Shown here: positions 18,270 to 26,885 of the stretch, piece after piece | Layout of the letters: every line of letters begins with the position of its first letter | Numbering within the stretch: position 1 is the first letter of the stretch | Assembly (NCBI GenBank): GCA_905182065.1 | Contig: CAJIZN010000001.1 | Coordinates: 806,001 to 870,000 of the forward strand | DNA: 64,000 bases | Direction: 5' to 3' | From: Candidatus Marisimplicoccus framensis | Lineage (GTDB): Bacteria; Bacteroidota; Bacteroidia; Flavobacteriales; Flavobacteriaceae | Position numbers and translations under genes: made by a program | Notes under the pieces: model-generated | Told to the model about the DNA's origin: nothing | The model's database searches: none | What the model saw: only the letters and a program-made list of their open reading frames with translations

Positions 18270-19492
18270 TGTATCAAATATCAAAAGAAGGAAAAAACCT
18301 TCAAGGAAATATTAATATTAGTGGTTCAAAGAGTGAGTCAAATCGTCTTCTAACTTTAAGAGCTTACACCTCTTTCTTTAATATTACTAATCTCTCTGAT
18401 TCAGATGATACAAATACAATGATTTCCTCACTTAAATCTGGTAATGAGGAAATAAATATTGGACATGCAGGAACAGCAATGAGATTTTTAGCTTCTTATT
18501 ATTCGTCAATTCTAAATTCTTCTAAAATCTTAACTGGTTCGACTCGAATGAAAGAAAGACCTATTTTAGTTTTAGTTGAAGCTTTAAATAATCTAGGTGC
18601 TGACATAGAATATATAGACAAAAAAGGATATCCTCCTATTAGACTTAATGGTAAATTAATATCTAAAAATATTGTCACTTTACCTGCAAATGTTAGCTCT
18701 CAATATGTGTCATCATTAATGATGTTGGGTGTTACTATCAATAAAGGTTTAAAAATTAAATTCTCTACTAAGATAACATCATTACCATATATTCATATGA
18801 CTAAAAAAATTATAGAAAGAATAGGTGGTAATGTTGATGTTAAACCAGATGAAGTAATTGTCAAACAATTAGTCTCAAATAAAATTCCTGATCAAATAGT
18901 TGAATCAGACTGGAGTTCGGCATCTTACTTTTTTAGCTTAGTGGCATTATCTGATACTTCAGATATAACTCTTTCATCATTTTTTAATAAAAGTATTCAA
19001 GGTGATTCTAGAATTGTGGAGATATATAAACAGTTTGGTGTTGAAACAAATTTCATCAACAATAAAATTTATTTAAAAAAAAATAATATTGATCTTCCAG
19101 ACAGTATCTCACTTAACCTTAGAGATAACCCAGATCTAGCTCAGACTATTATTGTGACATGTTTAGGTCTTGGGGTAGATTGTAAACTTGAGGGACTTCA
19201 TACATTAAAACTTAAAGAAACAGATAGATTACTAGCATTAAAGAGAGAGATTGAAAAATTTGAAGTAGACACCATAGCTGTTTCAGATCAGTCAATAACA
19301 TTAATAAATAATTCTAAATTAAAATCAGGAGTTATTATAAACACATATGATGATCATAGGATGGCGATGTCTTTTGCACCCTTATCTATGATTAACCCAA
19401 TTATTATTAATAATCCAGAGGTTGTTTCTAAATCTTATCTAAACTTCTGGAATGATCTAGAATCAATAGGATTTAAGATTTTTCAAAAATAA
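18269..19492 (+). CDS. aroA: 3-phosphoshikimate 1-carboxyvinyltransferase (EPSP synthase)
   Basis: AroA joins phosphoenolpyruvate to shikimate-3-phosphate in aromatic amino acid synthesis. The 407-residue protein has the N-terminal SGSKSESNR motif (residues 20-28 region), the HAGTAMRFL motif with the conserved Arg, and KETDRLLALKREI plus DDHRMAMSFAP in the C-terminal half. The start is GTG at 18269, overlapping the preceding stop; no ATG is available in frame nearby. Confidence 0.96.
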   Translation: MYQISKEGKNLQGNINISGSKSESNRLLTLRAYTSFFNITNLSDSDDTNTMISSLKSGNEEINIGHAGTAMRFLASYYSSILNSSKILTGSTRMKERPILVLVEALNNLGADIEYIDKKGYPPIRLNGKLISKNIVTLPANVSSQYVSSLMMLGVTINKGLKIKFSTKITSLPYIHMTKKIIERIGGNVDVKPDEVIVKQLVSNKIPDQIVESDWSSASYFFSLVALSDTSDITLSSFFNKSIQGDSRIVEIYKQFGVETNFINNKIYLKKNNIDLPDSISLNLRDNPDLAQTIIVTCLGLGVDCKLEGLHTLKLKETDRLLALKREIEKFEVDTIAVSDQSITLINNSKLKSGVIINTYDDHRMAMSFAPLSMINPIIINNPEVVSKSYLNFWNDLESIGFKIFQK

Positions 19493-19504
19493 TTACTTAA
19501 TTAC

Positions 19505-19536
19505 TTGACTTTCGGTGTTTCAGAAGGTTATATTTG
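19505..19536 (+). promoter_or_regulatory. Promoter for queA: TTG and TATATTTG boxes
   Basis: A TTG at 19505-19507 and a TATATTTG at 19529-19536 are separated by 21 bases, which fits the Bacteroidota -33/-7 promoter. The -7 box ends 18 bases before the queA ATG. Confidence 0.55.
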
Positions 19537-19554
19537 CCCACCTAATATTATAAT

Positions 19555-20605
19555 ATGAAATTATCTGCTTTTGACTATAAACTTCCTGATAAATATCTTG
19601 CTCAACATCCATCTGCTGAAAGAGATGAATGTAAATTAATGCTTCTTAATAGAAAAGAAGAAACGATTGAGCATCTAGTTTTTAAGGATATTATTGACTT
19701 TTATGATGAAGGAGATGTTATAGTTCTAAATAACACAAAAGTTTTTCCTGCCAGATTATTTGGTAATAAAGAGAAAACTGGAGCAAGAATTGAGGTATTT
19801 CTTCTTAGAGAGCTTAACCAAGATCAGAGACTCTGGGATGTTTTAGTAGATCCTGCCAGAAAGATTAGAATAGGCAATAAACTTTATTTTGGTGAAGATG
19901 AAAGTTTAGTTGCTGAGGTAATTGACAATACTACCTCAAGAGGTAGAACTTTAAGATTCCTTTTTGATGGTCCATATGAAGAGTTTAGAGGTAAACTCGA
20001 GCAACTTGGTGAAACACCTTTGCCAAAGTATATAAATAGACCTGTTGAGCCTCAAGATAAAGAAAGGTTTCAGACTATTTATGCAAAAAATGAAGGTGCT
20101 GTTGCAGCTCCAACTGCAGGTCTTCATTTCTCTAAGCATTTATTAAAAAAACTAGAGATTAAAGGGGTACTTCTCCCAGAAATCACATTACATATTGGCC
20201 TTGGAACATTTAGCCCTGTAGATGTTGAGGATCTTTCTAAACATAAGATGGACTCTGAAGAATTAAAAATCAATCAGAATTCAGCTGATATAATTAATAA
20301 TGCATTAAAAAATAAAAAGAAAGATATGTGCTGTTGGAACAACAGTAATGAGAGGCTTAGAAAGTTCTGTTTCTTCATTTGGAACTTTAAATACCTATGA
20401 TGGATGGACACATAAATTTATATTTCCACCATTTGAATTTTCAATTGCTAACTCAATGATTTCAAATTTTCATACTCCAAAATCTACTCTTTTAATGATG
20501 GTGTCTGCATTTGGAGGAAAAGATTTTGTAATGAAAGCTTATAAAGAGGCGATGAAAAAAAAGTATAATTTTTCTTCTTATGGTGATGCAATGATGATTA
20601 TCTAA
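19555..20605 (+). CDS. queA: QueA, tRNA preQ1(34) S-adenosylmethionine ribosyltransferase-isomerase (one frameshift)
   Basis: QueA transfers the ribosyl group of S-adenosylmethionine to preQ1 in tRNA, making epoxyqueuosine. The N-terminal part (residues 1-260) is in one frame, with [25 protein letters not shown] and [10 protein letters not shown]. The C-terminal part follows in another frame as [15 protein letters not shown] and [16 protein letters not shown]. They join in the A-rich segment 20319-20328, where one extra base is present. Corrected, the product is 349 residues, the usual length. The indel is probably a consensus error, since both halves are well conserved. Confidence 0.92.
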
Positions 20606-20612
20606 GTAAGGT

Positions 20613-21584
20613 TTGAAGATAACTGAGAAAATAAAAAAACCAATTGTTCAAGAATTAAAAATTTTTGAAAAACAATTTTATAGTTCAGTTTCTTCAAAAG
20701 TTAAACTTTTAGATCTTATTTTAATCTATGTTCTCAATAGAAAAGGAAAACAAATTAGACCAATATTGGTTTTTCTTTTTGCAAAAATGTTTTCTAAAGG
20801 AAATATTAACGAAAAATCATATAGAGCTGCAAATCTTGTTGAACTAATTCATACTGCATCATTAATTCATGATGATATTGTCGATGATAGTAATGTTAGA
20901 CGGAATTTTTTAACAATAAATGCTCTATGGAAAAACAGAATCTCAGTCCTAGTTGGAGATTTCTTTCTATCAAAAGCACTTCTTCTTTCTACTGAGAATA
21001 AAGATTATGATCTTTTAAATGAAGTTTCAAAAGCAGTAAAAGAAATTTCAGAAGGAGAATTATTCCAGATTCAAAAATCAAGAAACTTTAACTTGTCAGA
21101 AGAAGATTATATCATTTTAATATCAAAAAAAACTGCTTCTCTTTTTTCATGCTGTTGTAAGTTGGGTTCAATCTCATCAGGAAAAAATAATATTGATGAT
21201 ATAGAGCTCTTTGGAAATTATTTAGGAATAATCTTTCAAATTAAAGATGACCTCTTTGATTTTACAACTAAAAGAATTGGAAAACCCAATAAGTCAGATT
21301 TAAAATCTCAGAAAATTACCCTTCCATTGATTCATTCAATTCAAAATTCAAGTTATAGAGATAGGAGAGAAATTAAAGCCATACTAAAAAAGAAAAAATA
21401 TACAACGGATAACAAGAAATTAGTAAATGAATTTATAATTAAATATAATGGGTTTGAGTACACGCATAATAAAATGCTTAATTATAAGAATAAGGCGATA
21501 GAGATACTTGAAAAATTTCCAAATAATGAGTCAAGAGATTCTATTAAGACTCTATTAGATTATATAATTGAGCGAAAGTATTAA
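20613..21584 (+). CDS. Polyprenyl diphosphate synthase
   Basis: This is a 323-residue all-alpha trans-isoprenyl diphosphate synthase. The first Asp-rich motif is HDDIVDDSNVRRN near residues 87-99 and the second is IKDDLFDF near residue 210. The size and the motif spacing fit the long-chain enzymes that make the side chain of menaquinone or the undecaprenyl-independent quinone tail (IspB/HepT-like). Chain length cannot be read reliably. The start is TTG at 20613, seven bases after the queA stop. Confidence 0.9.
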   Translation: MKITEKIKKPIVQELKIFEKQFYSSVSSKVKLLDLILIYVLNRKGKQIRPILVFLFAKMFSKGNINEKSYRAANLVELIHTASLIHDDIVDDSNVRRNFLTINALWKNRISVLVGDFFLSKALLLSTENKDYDLLNEVSKAVKEISEGELFQIQKSRNFNLSEEDYIILISKKTASLFSCCCKLGSISSGKNNIDDIELFGNYLGIIFQIKDDLFDFTTKRIGKPNKSDLKSQKITLPLIHSIQNSSYRDRREIKAILKKKKYTTDNKKLVNEFIIKYNGFEYTHNKMLNYKNKAIEILEKFPNNESRDSIKTLLDYIIERKY

Positions 21585-21613
21585 TTTATTATCTTGACAT
21601 TAAATTTAATAAT

Positions 21614-23545
21614 TTGATTACTAAGGATACAATAGATAAAGTTTTTGAATTCTCCAGAGTTGAAGAAGTAATTTCTGACTTCATTGCTCTAAAAAAAACT
21701 GGTGCAAATTTTAAAGGATTAAGTCCGTTTACAAATGAAAAAACACCAAGCTTTGTTGTTTCTCCGTCTAAGCAAATATGGAAAGACTTTAGCTCTGGGA
21801 AAGGTGGAAATGTAATTGCTTTTTTGATGGAGCATGAGCAGTTTAATTATCCAGAATCAATAAAATATCTTGCAAATAAATATAATATTGAAATAATTGA
21901 AACAGCTGAAAGTGATGAAAATATTCAAGAAAGAAATGAAAGAGAATCCTTATTTATCATTAACAGTTTTGCTTTAAGTTATTTTCAGGAAATTTTATCT
22001 AAAAAAGATAAAATAAATAAATATTTAAATGATAGAGGGCTATCCTCATCTACAATTCAAAATTTTAGTTTAGGTTTTAGTAATGACCTTCAAAACGAGT
22101 TCTATAAAAGTGCAATAAAACATGGTTACTCTGATGATTATCTAGAGGAAACAGGTTTAGTTTTATCTAGCAATAATAAAAAAATTGATAGGTATAGAGG
22201 TAGAATAATTTTTCCAATTAAAAGTATAGCAGGGAGGATTGTTGGCTTTGGAGGAAGGATAGTCGATTCTACTAAGAAATTAGCAAAATATATTAATTCT
22301 CCTGAAAGTAAAATTTATAATAAGAGCAAGACTTTATATGGAATATATGAATCAAAACAGTTCATAGTTAAAGACGATACTTGTCTCTTGGTAGAAGGAT
22401 ATATGGATGTTATTCAGCTTCATGAGCATGGAATTAAGAATGTGTTAGCGTCATCAGGAACATCTTTAACAAAAGATCAGATTATTTTAATTAAAAGACT
22501 TACATCTAACATTATATTATTATTTGATGGAGACCAAGCAGGATTAGCTGCATCATTAAGAAGTATTGATATTATTCTAGAGGAGGGTCTAAATGTAAAA
22601 ATTTGTTCTTTTCCGGATGGAGAAGATCCTGATAGTTTTGTGAAAAAAAACAAGAAAGACTTTATGTTGGATTATGTTAAAAATGAATCAAGAGATTTTA
22701 TTGATTTTAAGCTTAGTGTAAATACTGATTTTCATAATGATGAGGATAAAAAAGTAGCCTTAATTAAAGATATACTTAGGTCAATAACATTAATTCCAGA
22801 TTCTCTAAAACAGGAAATTTATATTAAAAAATTATCATCTGTATTAGAAATTGATGAAGCCTCACTCTTCAGGTCTTTTGCTAATATTGAAACTAGTAAA
22901 TCTTTAAAAAAATCTTCTAGAAAATTATATAAAACCAAAATATCTAAAGTTCAAAGCTCACCTAAAGAAAACACCTCAAGCTATATTTATCAGTTAGAAA
23001 GACAAATTATAAGTATCCTTTTAAAATATGGTGCTGAGGAAATTTCATATGAGGATTCTCGTTTAACTAGGGACGATAATGGTGAGAATATAACGACTAA
23101 AAAAGAGAGTACATCTAAAGTTTTTGAAAAAATTTATTTAGATCTTCAAGAAGATGAAATAGAGTTCACGCATTCACCTTTTAAAGCAATTTATAATAAA
23201 TTAATTGAAGGATTTCATAATCAATCATCATTATCAATTGAAAATTTTATAAATGATTTAGATTCAAGTTCAAGTAAAATTGTTTCAGATATATTAATAA
23301 ATGATGAAAAATATCAATTACATGATTGGGAGAGAAAGAATATTTATGTTAAAAAGATTGGAAGTGAGCTTAGCCAGCTTGTAAACGAAACAATTTTAAA
23401 TATGAGAAGGTTTCTAATAGATAAAAAAATTATTGAACTTCAAGAATTTCAAAAAGAGGGAGGTGAAAATGATGTTCTAGAGGAGGTAATGAGCTATTAT
23501 AGATTGAAAAAGGTTTTATCAGCTAAGCTTAATAGGGTTGTTTAA
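21614..23545 (+). CDS. dnaG: DNA primase
   Basis: DnaG lays down RNA primers at the replication fork. The 643-residue protein has the N-terminal zinc-binding fold region, the RNA polymerase core and TOPRIM domain (LVEGYMDVIQLHEHG, then LLFDGDQAG), and a C-terminal helicase-binding region. In the N-terminal domain the expected Cys/His zinc ligands are replaced: GLSPFTNEKTPSF and WKDFSSGKGG have no Cys. I recall the same in other Flavobacteriia. The start is TTG at 21614. The 3' end overlaps the convergent regulator gene by 17 bases. Confidence 0.96.
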   Translation: MITKDTIDKVFEFSRVEEVISDFIALKKTGANFKGLSPFTNEKTPSFVVSPSKQIWKDFSSGKGGNVIAFLMEHEQFNYPESIKYLANKYNIEIIETAESDENIQERNERESLFIINSFALSYFQEILSKKDKINKYLNDRGLSSSTIQNFSLGFSNDLQNEFYKSAIKHGYSDDYLEETGLVLSSNNKKIDRYRGRIIFPIKSIAGRIVGFGGRIVDSTKKLAKYINSPESKIYNKSKTLYGIYESKQFIVKDDTCLLVEGYMDVIQLHEHGIKNVLASSGTSLTKDQIILIKRLTSNIILLFDGDQAGLAASLRSIDIILEEGLNVKICSFPDGEDPDSFVKKNKKDFMLDYVKNESRDFIDFKLSVNTDFHNDEDKKVALIKDILRSITLIPDSLKQEIYIKKLSSVLEIDEASLFRSFANIETSKSLKKSSRKLYKTKISKVQSSPKENTSSYIYQLERQIISILLKYGAEEISYEDSRLTRDDNGENITTKKESTSKVFEKIYLDLQEDEIEFTHSPFKAIYNKLIEGFHNQSSLSIENFINDLDSSSSKIVSDILINDEKYQLHDWERKNIYVKKIGSELSQLVNETILNMRRFLIDKKIIELQEFQKEGGENDVLEEVMSYYRLKKVLSAKLNRVV

Positions 23546-24173
23546 TATGTTTTCTAGCCAATAAGTATAAATCAGTTTTAGTACTAACCTCAAGCTTTTT
23601 CATTATTCTAGTTATATAAGTATTTACAGTTTTTTGATTAATGCTTAGTTTATCTGATATCTCAATATTTCTTTTACCTCTAAAAAATAATTTCAATACT
23701 TCTAATTCACGCTTAGAGAGACTATTTAATTTTTCTGTATTATAATCATAGTTGAATCTATTTTTAAGTCTAGTAAACTTATTTAATTCTTTTGATCCAT
23801 ATTTTGAAAATGCTATATCTTGAAGAATTTGTTTTATTGATTTTTTTCTTAAATTTTTTGTTATGAATCCTGAGGCACCTGCTTTTAGGATACTAACAGA
23901 CTTATTCTCATTGGATTGAGAGGTAAACACCACCAAGGGTATTTGAATATTATTTTTCTTAAATATTTTTAAAACATCTTTAATACTTCCGTTTTTGAAA
24001 TCAATTTCAGAAATAACTAGATCAATATTTAACTGATTTACTATATCATAAATTTCATTTTTATTATCAGTAAATGCAGCTACCTCAAATATTACAGAGT
24101 TTTTAAAAATAGATTTAAACCCAATATTAATAATTGGGCTACTATCAATAATTAAGATTTTTAATTTTTTCAA
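23529..24173 (-). CDS. LuxR-type response regulator with an altered receiver domain
   Basis: The 214-residue protein has an N-terminal receiver-like domain (1-120) and a C-terminal LuxR/NarL helix-turn-helix (about 148-210, with LSKRELEVLKLFFRGKRN and INQKTVNTYITRIMKKL). In the receiver, the phospho-acceptor Asp position is Glu56 (DLVISEIDF), and the acidic pocket is Asp10-Ser11 in place of two acids. Thr84 and Lys106 are kept. This suggests a receiver that is not phosphorylated normally or is locked in an active-like state; that is inference. No histidine kinase is nearby. The gene is directly downstream of nadE, with no gap. Confidence 0.88.
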   Translation of the reverse strand: MKKLKILIIDSSPIINIGFKSIFKNSVIFEVAAFTDNKNEIYDIVNQLNIDLVISEIDFKNGSIKDVLKIFKKNNIQIPLVVFTSQSNENKSVSILKAGASGFITKNLRKKSIKQILQDIAFSKYGSKELNKFTRLKNRFNYDYNTEKLNSLSKRELEVLKLFFRGKRNIEISDKLSINQKTVNTYITRIMKKLEVSTKTDLYLLARKHIKQPY

Positions 24174-24959
24174 TTATCTAATATAATCTTTTGGAATTTT
24201 ACAAATAGGAATTGGGAGCATTTTGTGCCTATTAGATGAGTTTAACGATTTGTATATCTTCAAAACTTCCTGTTCTCTATTTGATAAATCATAATCTAAA
24301 TTATGGGCAATCTGCATTGCTTTTTCAAGCTCTTCATATGATGCTCCAATTTGATCCTCATCATTTCTGTTATCATCCCAAAGCCCATCTGTTGGTGTTG
24401 CTTCTATAATTTCATTGATAATATTATAAAATTTAGCTAGGTTATATACATCTGATTTTAACAAATCTGCAATAGGGCTAATGTCTACTCCACCGTCTCC
24501 ATACTTGGTGTAGAATCCAATACCAAAATCTTCAACTTTATTTCCTGTACCTACAACAAGATATTTTTTTAGTGATGAGAAATAATATAACGCAACCATT
24601 CTTAATCTAGATCTTGTATTGGCAAGACTTAGGTCGTTTTCTGAAGATTTAACCTCTGGAATAGATTCTATAAATGAATCAAACGTATTATCTAAGCTGA
24701 TATTGATAGAGGAAACATTTGAATATTTTTTCTTTAACCATTCGATATGTTTTTTTGATCTTGAAACTTGATCTTTCTCCTGATTAATAGGCATTTCAAC
24801 ACAAAGAACATTTCTTTTGGTTTCAGCACAAAGTGTTGAAGTTAAGGCTGAGTCAACTCCCCCGGAAACTCCAACTACAAAGCCCTTCATTTTACTTTTA
24901 TTAAGATAGTTATCAATCCAACTAACTATATGTTTTGAAACTTTTTCAGGGTTTTTCAT
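24174..24959 (-). CDS. nadE: NAD+ synthase, ammonia-dependent
   Basis: NadE amidates deamido-NAD to NAD. The protein is 261 residues from ATG 24959 and lacks the N-terminal glutaminase domain, so it uses ammonia. The PP-loop VGVSGGVDSALTS is at residues 31-43 and the GTGNKVEDFGIGFYTKYGD motif follows. Two in-frame TTG codons lie just upstream (to 24965), but ATG 24959 gives the conserved N-terminus. A TAGATTTG box lies 27 bases upstream. Confidence 0.96.
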   Translation of the reverse strand: MKNPEKVSKHIVSWIDNYLNKSKMKGFVVGVSGGVDSALTSTLCAETKRNVLCVEMPINQEKDQVSRSKKHIEWLKKKYSNVSSINISLDNTFDSFIESIPEVKSSENDLSLANTRSRLRMVALYYFSSLKKYLVVGTGNKVEDFGIGFYTKYGDGGVDISPIADLLKSDVYNLAKFYNIINEIIEATPTDGLWDDNRNDEDQIGASYEELEKAMQIAHNLDYDLSNREQEVLKIYKSLNSSNRHKMLPIPICKIPKDYIR

Positions 24960-24976
24960 CAACAAGGATTAAATTA

Positions 24977-24984
24977 TATATTTG
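24977..24984 (+). promoter_or_regulatory. Candidate -7 box (TATATTTG) for gldC
   Basis: TATATTTG matches TAnnTTTG and ends 27 bases before the gldC ATG at 25012. It lies in the 52-base divergent gap between nadE and gldC. Confidence 0.5.
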
Positions 24985-24986
24985 TG

Positions 24987-24994
24987 CAAATCTA
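24987..24994 (-). promoter_or_regulatory. Candidate -7 box (TAGATTTG) for nadE
   Basis: On the minus strand this reads TAGATTTG, matching TAnnTTTG, and it ends 27 bases before the nadE ATG at 24959. It nearly abuts the oppositely oriented gldC box, so the two promoters overlap back to back. Confidence 0.45.
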
Positions 24995-25011
24995 GTGTTT
25001 AAAAAACTTAA

Positions 25012-25341
25012 ATGAAAGAAACAGAAATAACAATTAAGGTTAAGTTAGATGATAATAATATTCCTGAACAAATTTTATGGTCTGCTCCAGATGGAGGGAT
25101 GAAGGATCAGTCATCGAAAGCCATCTTACTCTCCTTTTGGGATAGTCAAAAGAAAGAGACTTTAAAAATGGATCTTTGGACAAAAGAGATGCCAGTTGAT
25201 GAAATGAAATCCTTTGTTCTTCAAACATTTCTGTCAATGAAGCAGTCAATATCAAAAGCTACTGGTGAGGAGAATCTCGTAAACTTAATTGAGGATTTTT
25301 GTGCTGAATTTGAAAAAAGAATATCAGATAATCCTAAATAA
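25012..25341 (+). CDS. gldC: Gliding motility protein GldC
   Basis: This 109-residue protein resembles GldC: the N-terminal ITIKVKLDDNNIPEQILWSA, the MDLWTKEMPVDEMKSF segment and a helical C-terminus are characteristic. GldC is a small cytoplasmic protein of Bacteroidota with an accessory role in gliding in Flavobacterium. In gliding relatives it follows gldB next to nadE; here nadE is next door but gldB is missing. The gene overlaps the convergent engB by eight bases. Confidence 0.88.
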   Translation: MKETEITIKVKLDDNNIPEQILWSAPDGGMKDQSSKAILLSFWDSQKKETLKMDLWTKEMPVDEMKSFVLQTFLSMKQSISKATGEENLVNLIEDFCAEFEKRISDNPK

Positions 25342-25942
25342 TATAGTCTTTAAGTGAAGACTCTATAAAACTATGAATTTCATCAATACCTTTTTTATTT
25401 TTTGATGAAGTAATAATCATCTTTGGAAAATCTTCCCAATAATCTGAAAGTTGTTTTTTTAAAGTTTCTAACCGTTTATCAAGATCAATTACTTTTAACT
25501 TATCTGATTTGGTAAAAATTATAATGAAGGGACAATAATTACTATTTAAAAATTCCATGAAGTCTAAATCATTTTGCTGTATTTCATGTCTTATATCAAT
25601 AAGAAGGAGAGTGTAAAAAAGTTCTTTTCTAGATTTAAAATAACTTTTATGCATGATCTTTATGTCTTCTTTTATTTTTTTTGAGATTGTAGCATAACCA
25701 TAACCAGGTAGATCAACTATATAAAATTTATCATTTATTCTAAAATGATTAATTAAAAGTGTTTTGCCAGGTTTAGAAGATATTTTAGCAATAGATTTAT
25801 TGTTTAATAATGTGTTTATAAGAGATGATTTTCCAACATTTGATCTTCCCACTAATGCAAATTCAGGTAATTTATTGTTGGGACATTGGCTAATATCTTT
25901 ACTACTTTTTTCAAAAATTGAATTATTGATTTTCACAATCAA
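25334..25942 (-). CDS. engB: Ribosome biogenesis GTPase YihA/YsxC (EngB)
   Basis: This 202-residue TrmE-Era-type GTPase acts in assembly of the large ribosomal subunit. It has the P-loop GRSNVGKSS (near residues 32-40), the switch motif SSKPGKTLLINHF, DLPGYGYA, and the base-recognition motif FTKSDKL. Length and order of motifs fit the family. It lies five bases after the end of the alpha/beta hydrolase gene on the same strand. Confidence 0.95.
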   Translation of the reverse strand: MIVKINNSIFEKSSKDISQCPNNKLPEFALVGRSNVGKSSLINTLLNNKSIAKISSKPGKTLLINHFRINDKFYIVDLPGYGYATISKKIKEDIKIMHKSYFKSRKELFYTLLLIDIRHEIQQNDLDFMEFLNSNYCPFIIIFTKSDKLKVIDLDKRLETLKKQLSDYWEDFPKMIITSSKNKKGIDEIHSFIESSLKDYII

Positions 25943-25947
25943 GTTGA

Positions 25948-26715
25948 TTATAAGTTATTCTTTGAAAGCCAATTTTCCATTATTATATTAAAATCCTTAG
26001 GGTGTTCCATCATTGGAGCATGTCCACATTTATCTATCCATGAAAGCTCTGAATTAGGAAGTAGAGAATTAAATTCTTCAGCAACATTAGGAGGAGTTAC
26101 AACATCTTGTTTACCCCAAATGATCAAAGTATTAGTGTCCATTTTAGGCAGATCATCTGTCATGTTATGTCTTATTGCACTTTTTGCAAGAGATAATGTT
26201 TTGAATAATTTTTCTCGATCATTAACACCTGCAAATACTTCATCAACTATTTCTTTTGTAGCAATTTTAGGGTCATAAAAAACCTCTTCAGTTTTATTTT
26301 GAATATATTCATAATTACCTCTTTTTGGATATCCATCTCCCATCATTGACTTTTCATATAATCCTGAACTTCCGGTAATAATTAATCCACTTACTAGTTC
26401 GGGAAAATCTCTAGTAAAGAGAAGGCCTACATGGCCACCAAGGGAATTGCCTAATAAAACAACATCTTTTAAGTTCTTGAAATCGATGAAGTCTTTTACA
26501 AATTTTGAAAAAGTAGCGACATTTGTCTTTAGAATTGGAGTGTTTTCAACAGGCAGCTCAGGGATAATTACTTTATATTTTTTGGATGGAAAATATTCAA
26601 AGACACCCTGGAAATTACTTAACCCGCCCATCAATCCATGTAAAATAATTATAGGCCTGCCCTCTCCTTTTTCGATGTAACTAAATCCACCTTCTTTGAT
26701 TAAGTCTTCTTGCAT
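25948..26715 (-). CDS. Alpha/beta hydrolase
   Basis: This is an alpha/beta-fold serine hydrolase. The nucleophile elbow is GNSLGGHVG, the oxyanion region is ILHGLMGG, and the catalytic His is in CGHAPMMEHP near the C-terminus; an Asp in GKQDVVTP fits the triad. The substrate is unknown. A longer reading from 26745 is possible, but a TATATTTG box overlaps that extension and the conserved part begins at MQEDLIKEGGFSYIEKG, so I prefer the ATG at 26715 (255 residues). Homologues are commonly next to engB in Flavobacteriia. Confidence 0.88.
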   Translation of the reverse strand: MQEDLIKEGGFSYIEKGEGRPIIILHGLMGGLSNFQGVFEYFPSKKYKVIIPELPVENTPILKTNVATFSKFVKDFIDFKNLKDVVLLGNSLGGHVGLLFTRDFPELVSGLIITGSSGLYEKSMMGDGYPKRGNYEYIQNKTEEVFYDPKIATKEIVDEVFAGVNDREKLFKTLSLAKSAIRHNMTDDLPKMDTNTLIIWGKQDVVTPPNVAEEFNSLLPNSELSWIDKCGHAPMMEHPKDFNIIMENWLSKNNL

Positions 26716-26732
26716 AGATTTTGAGTTAAGCA

Positions 26733-26740
26733 CAAATATA
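26733..26740 (-). promoter_or_regulatory. Candidate -7 box (TATATTTG) for the alpha/beta hydrolase
   Basis: The minus strand reads TATATTTG, 17 bases upstream of the ATG at 26715. If used, it rules out the longer start at 26745. Confidence 0.45.
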
Positions 26741-26825
26741 TGCATAAAGAATAACCTATTTTTTTTATAATCTAATCAGTTGGTAATCAACATTATAAAA
26801 AGTAAAATAATAATTTATTAACAAT

Positions 26826-26850
26826 GTGGTAAATTGTGGTAAAAAGTGGT
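26826..26850 (+). promoter_or_regulatory. MraZ operator: three GTGGT repeats with 10-bp period
   Basis: GTGGT occurs at 26826, 26836 and 26846, each followed by A/T-rich spacers, giving an exact 10-base period. MraZ proteins are known to bind TGGGN-type direct repeats separated by five bases in front of their own operon, which gives the same period. Here the core is GTGGT in place of TGGGN. The repeats lie on and just upstream of the mraZ promoter, which fits autoregulation of the dcw cluster. Confidence 0.72.
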
Positions 26851-26860
26851 AAATATATTT

Positions 26861-26868
26861 TATATTTG
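26861..26868 (+). promoter_or_regulatory. -7 box (TATATTTG) of the mraZ/dcw promoter
   Basis: TATATTTG matches TAnnTTTG and ends 17 bases before the mraZ ATG. A TTG at 26834-26836 lies 24 bases upstream, slightly beyond the usual spacing. The box is immediately downstream of the three GTGGT repeats. Confidence 0.55.
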
Positions 26869-26885
26869 AGTAAAGCAATCAATTA

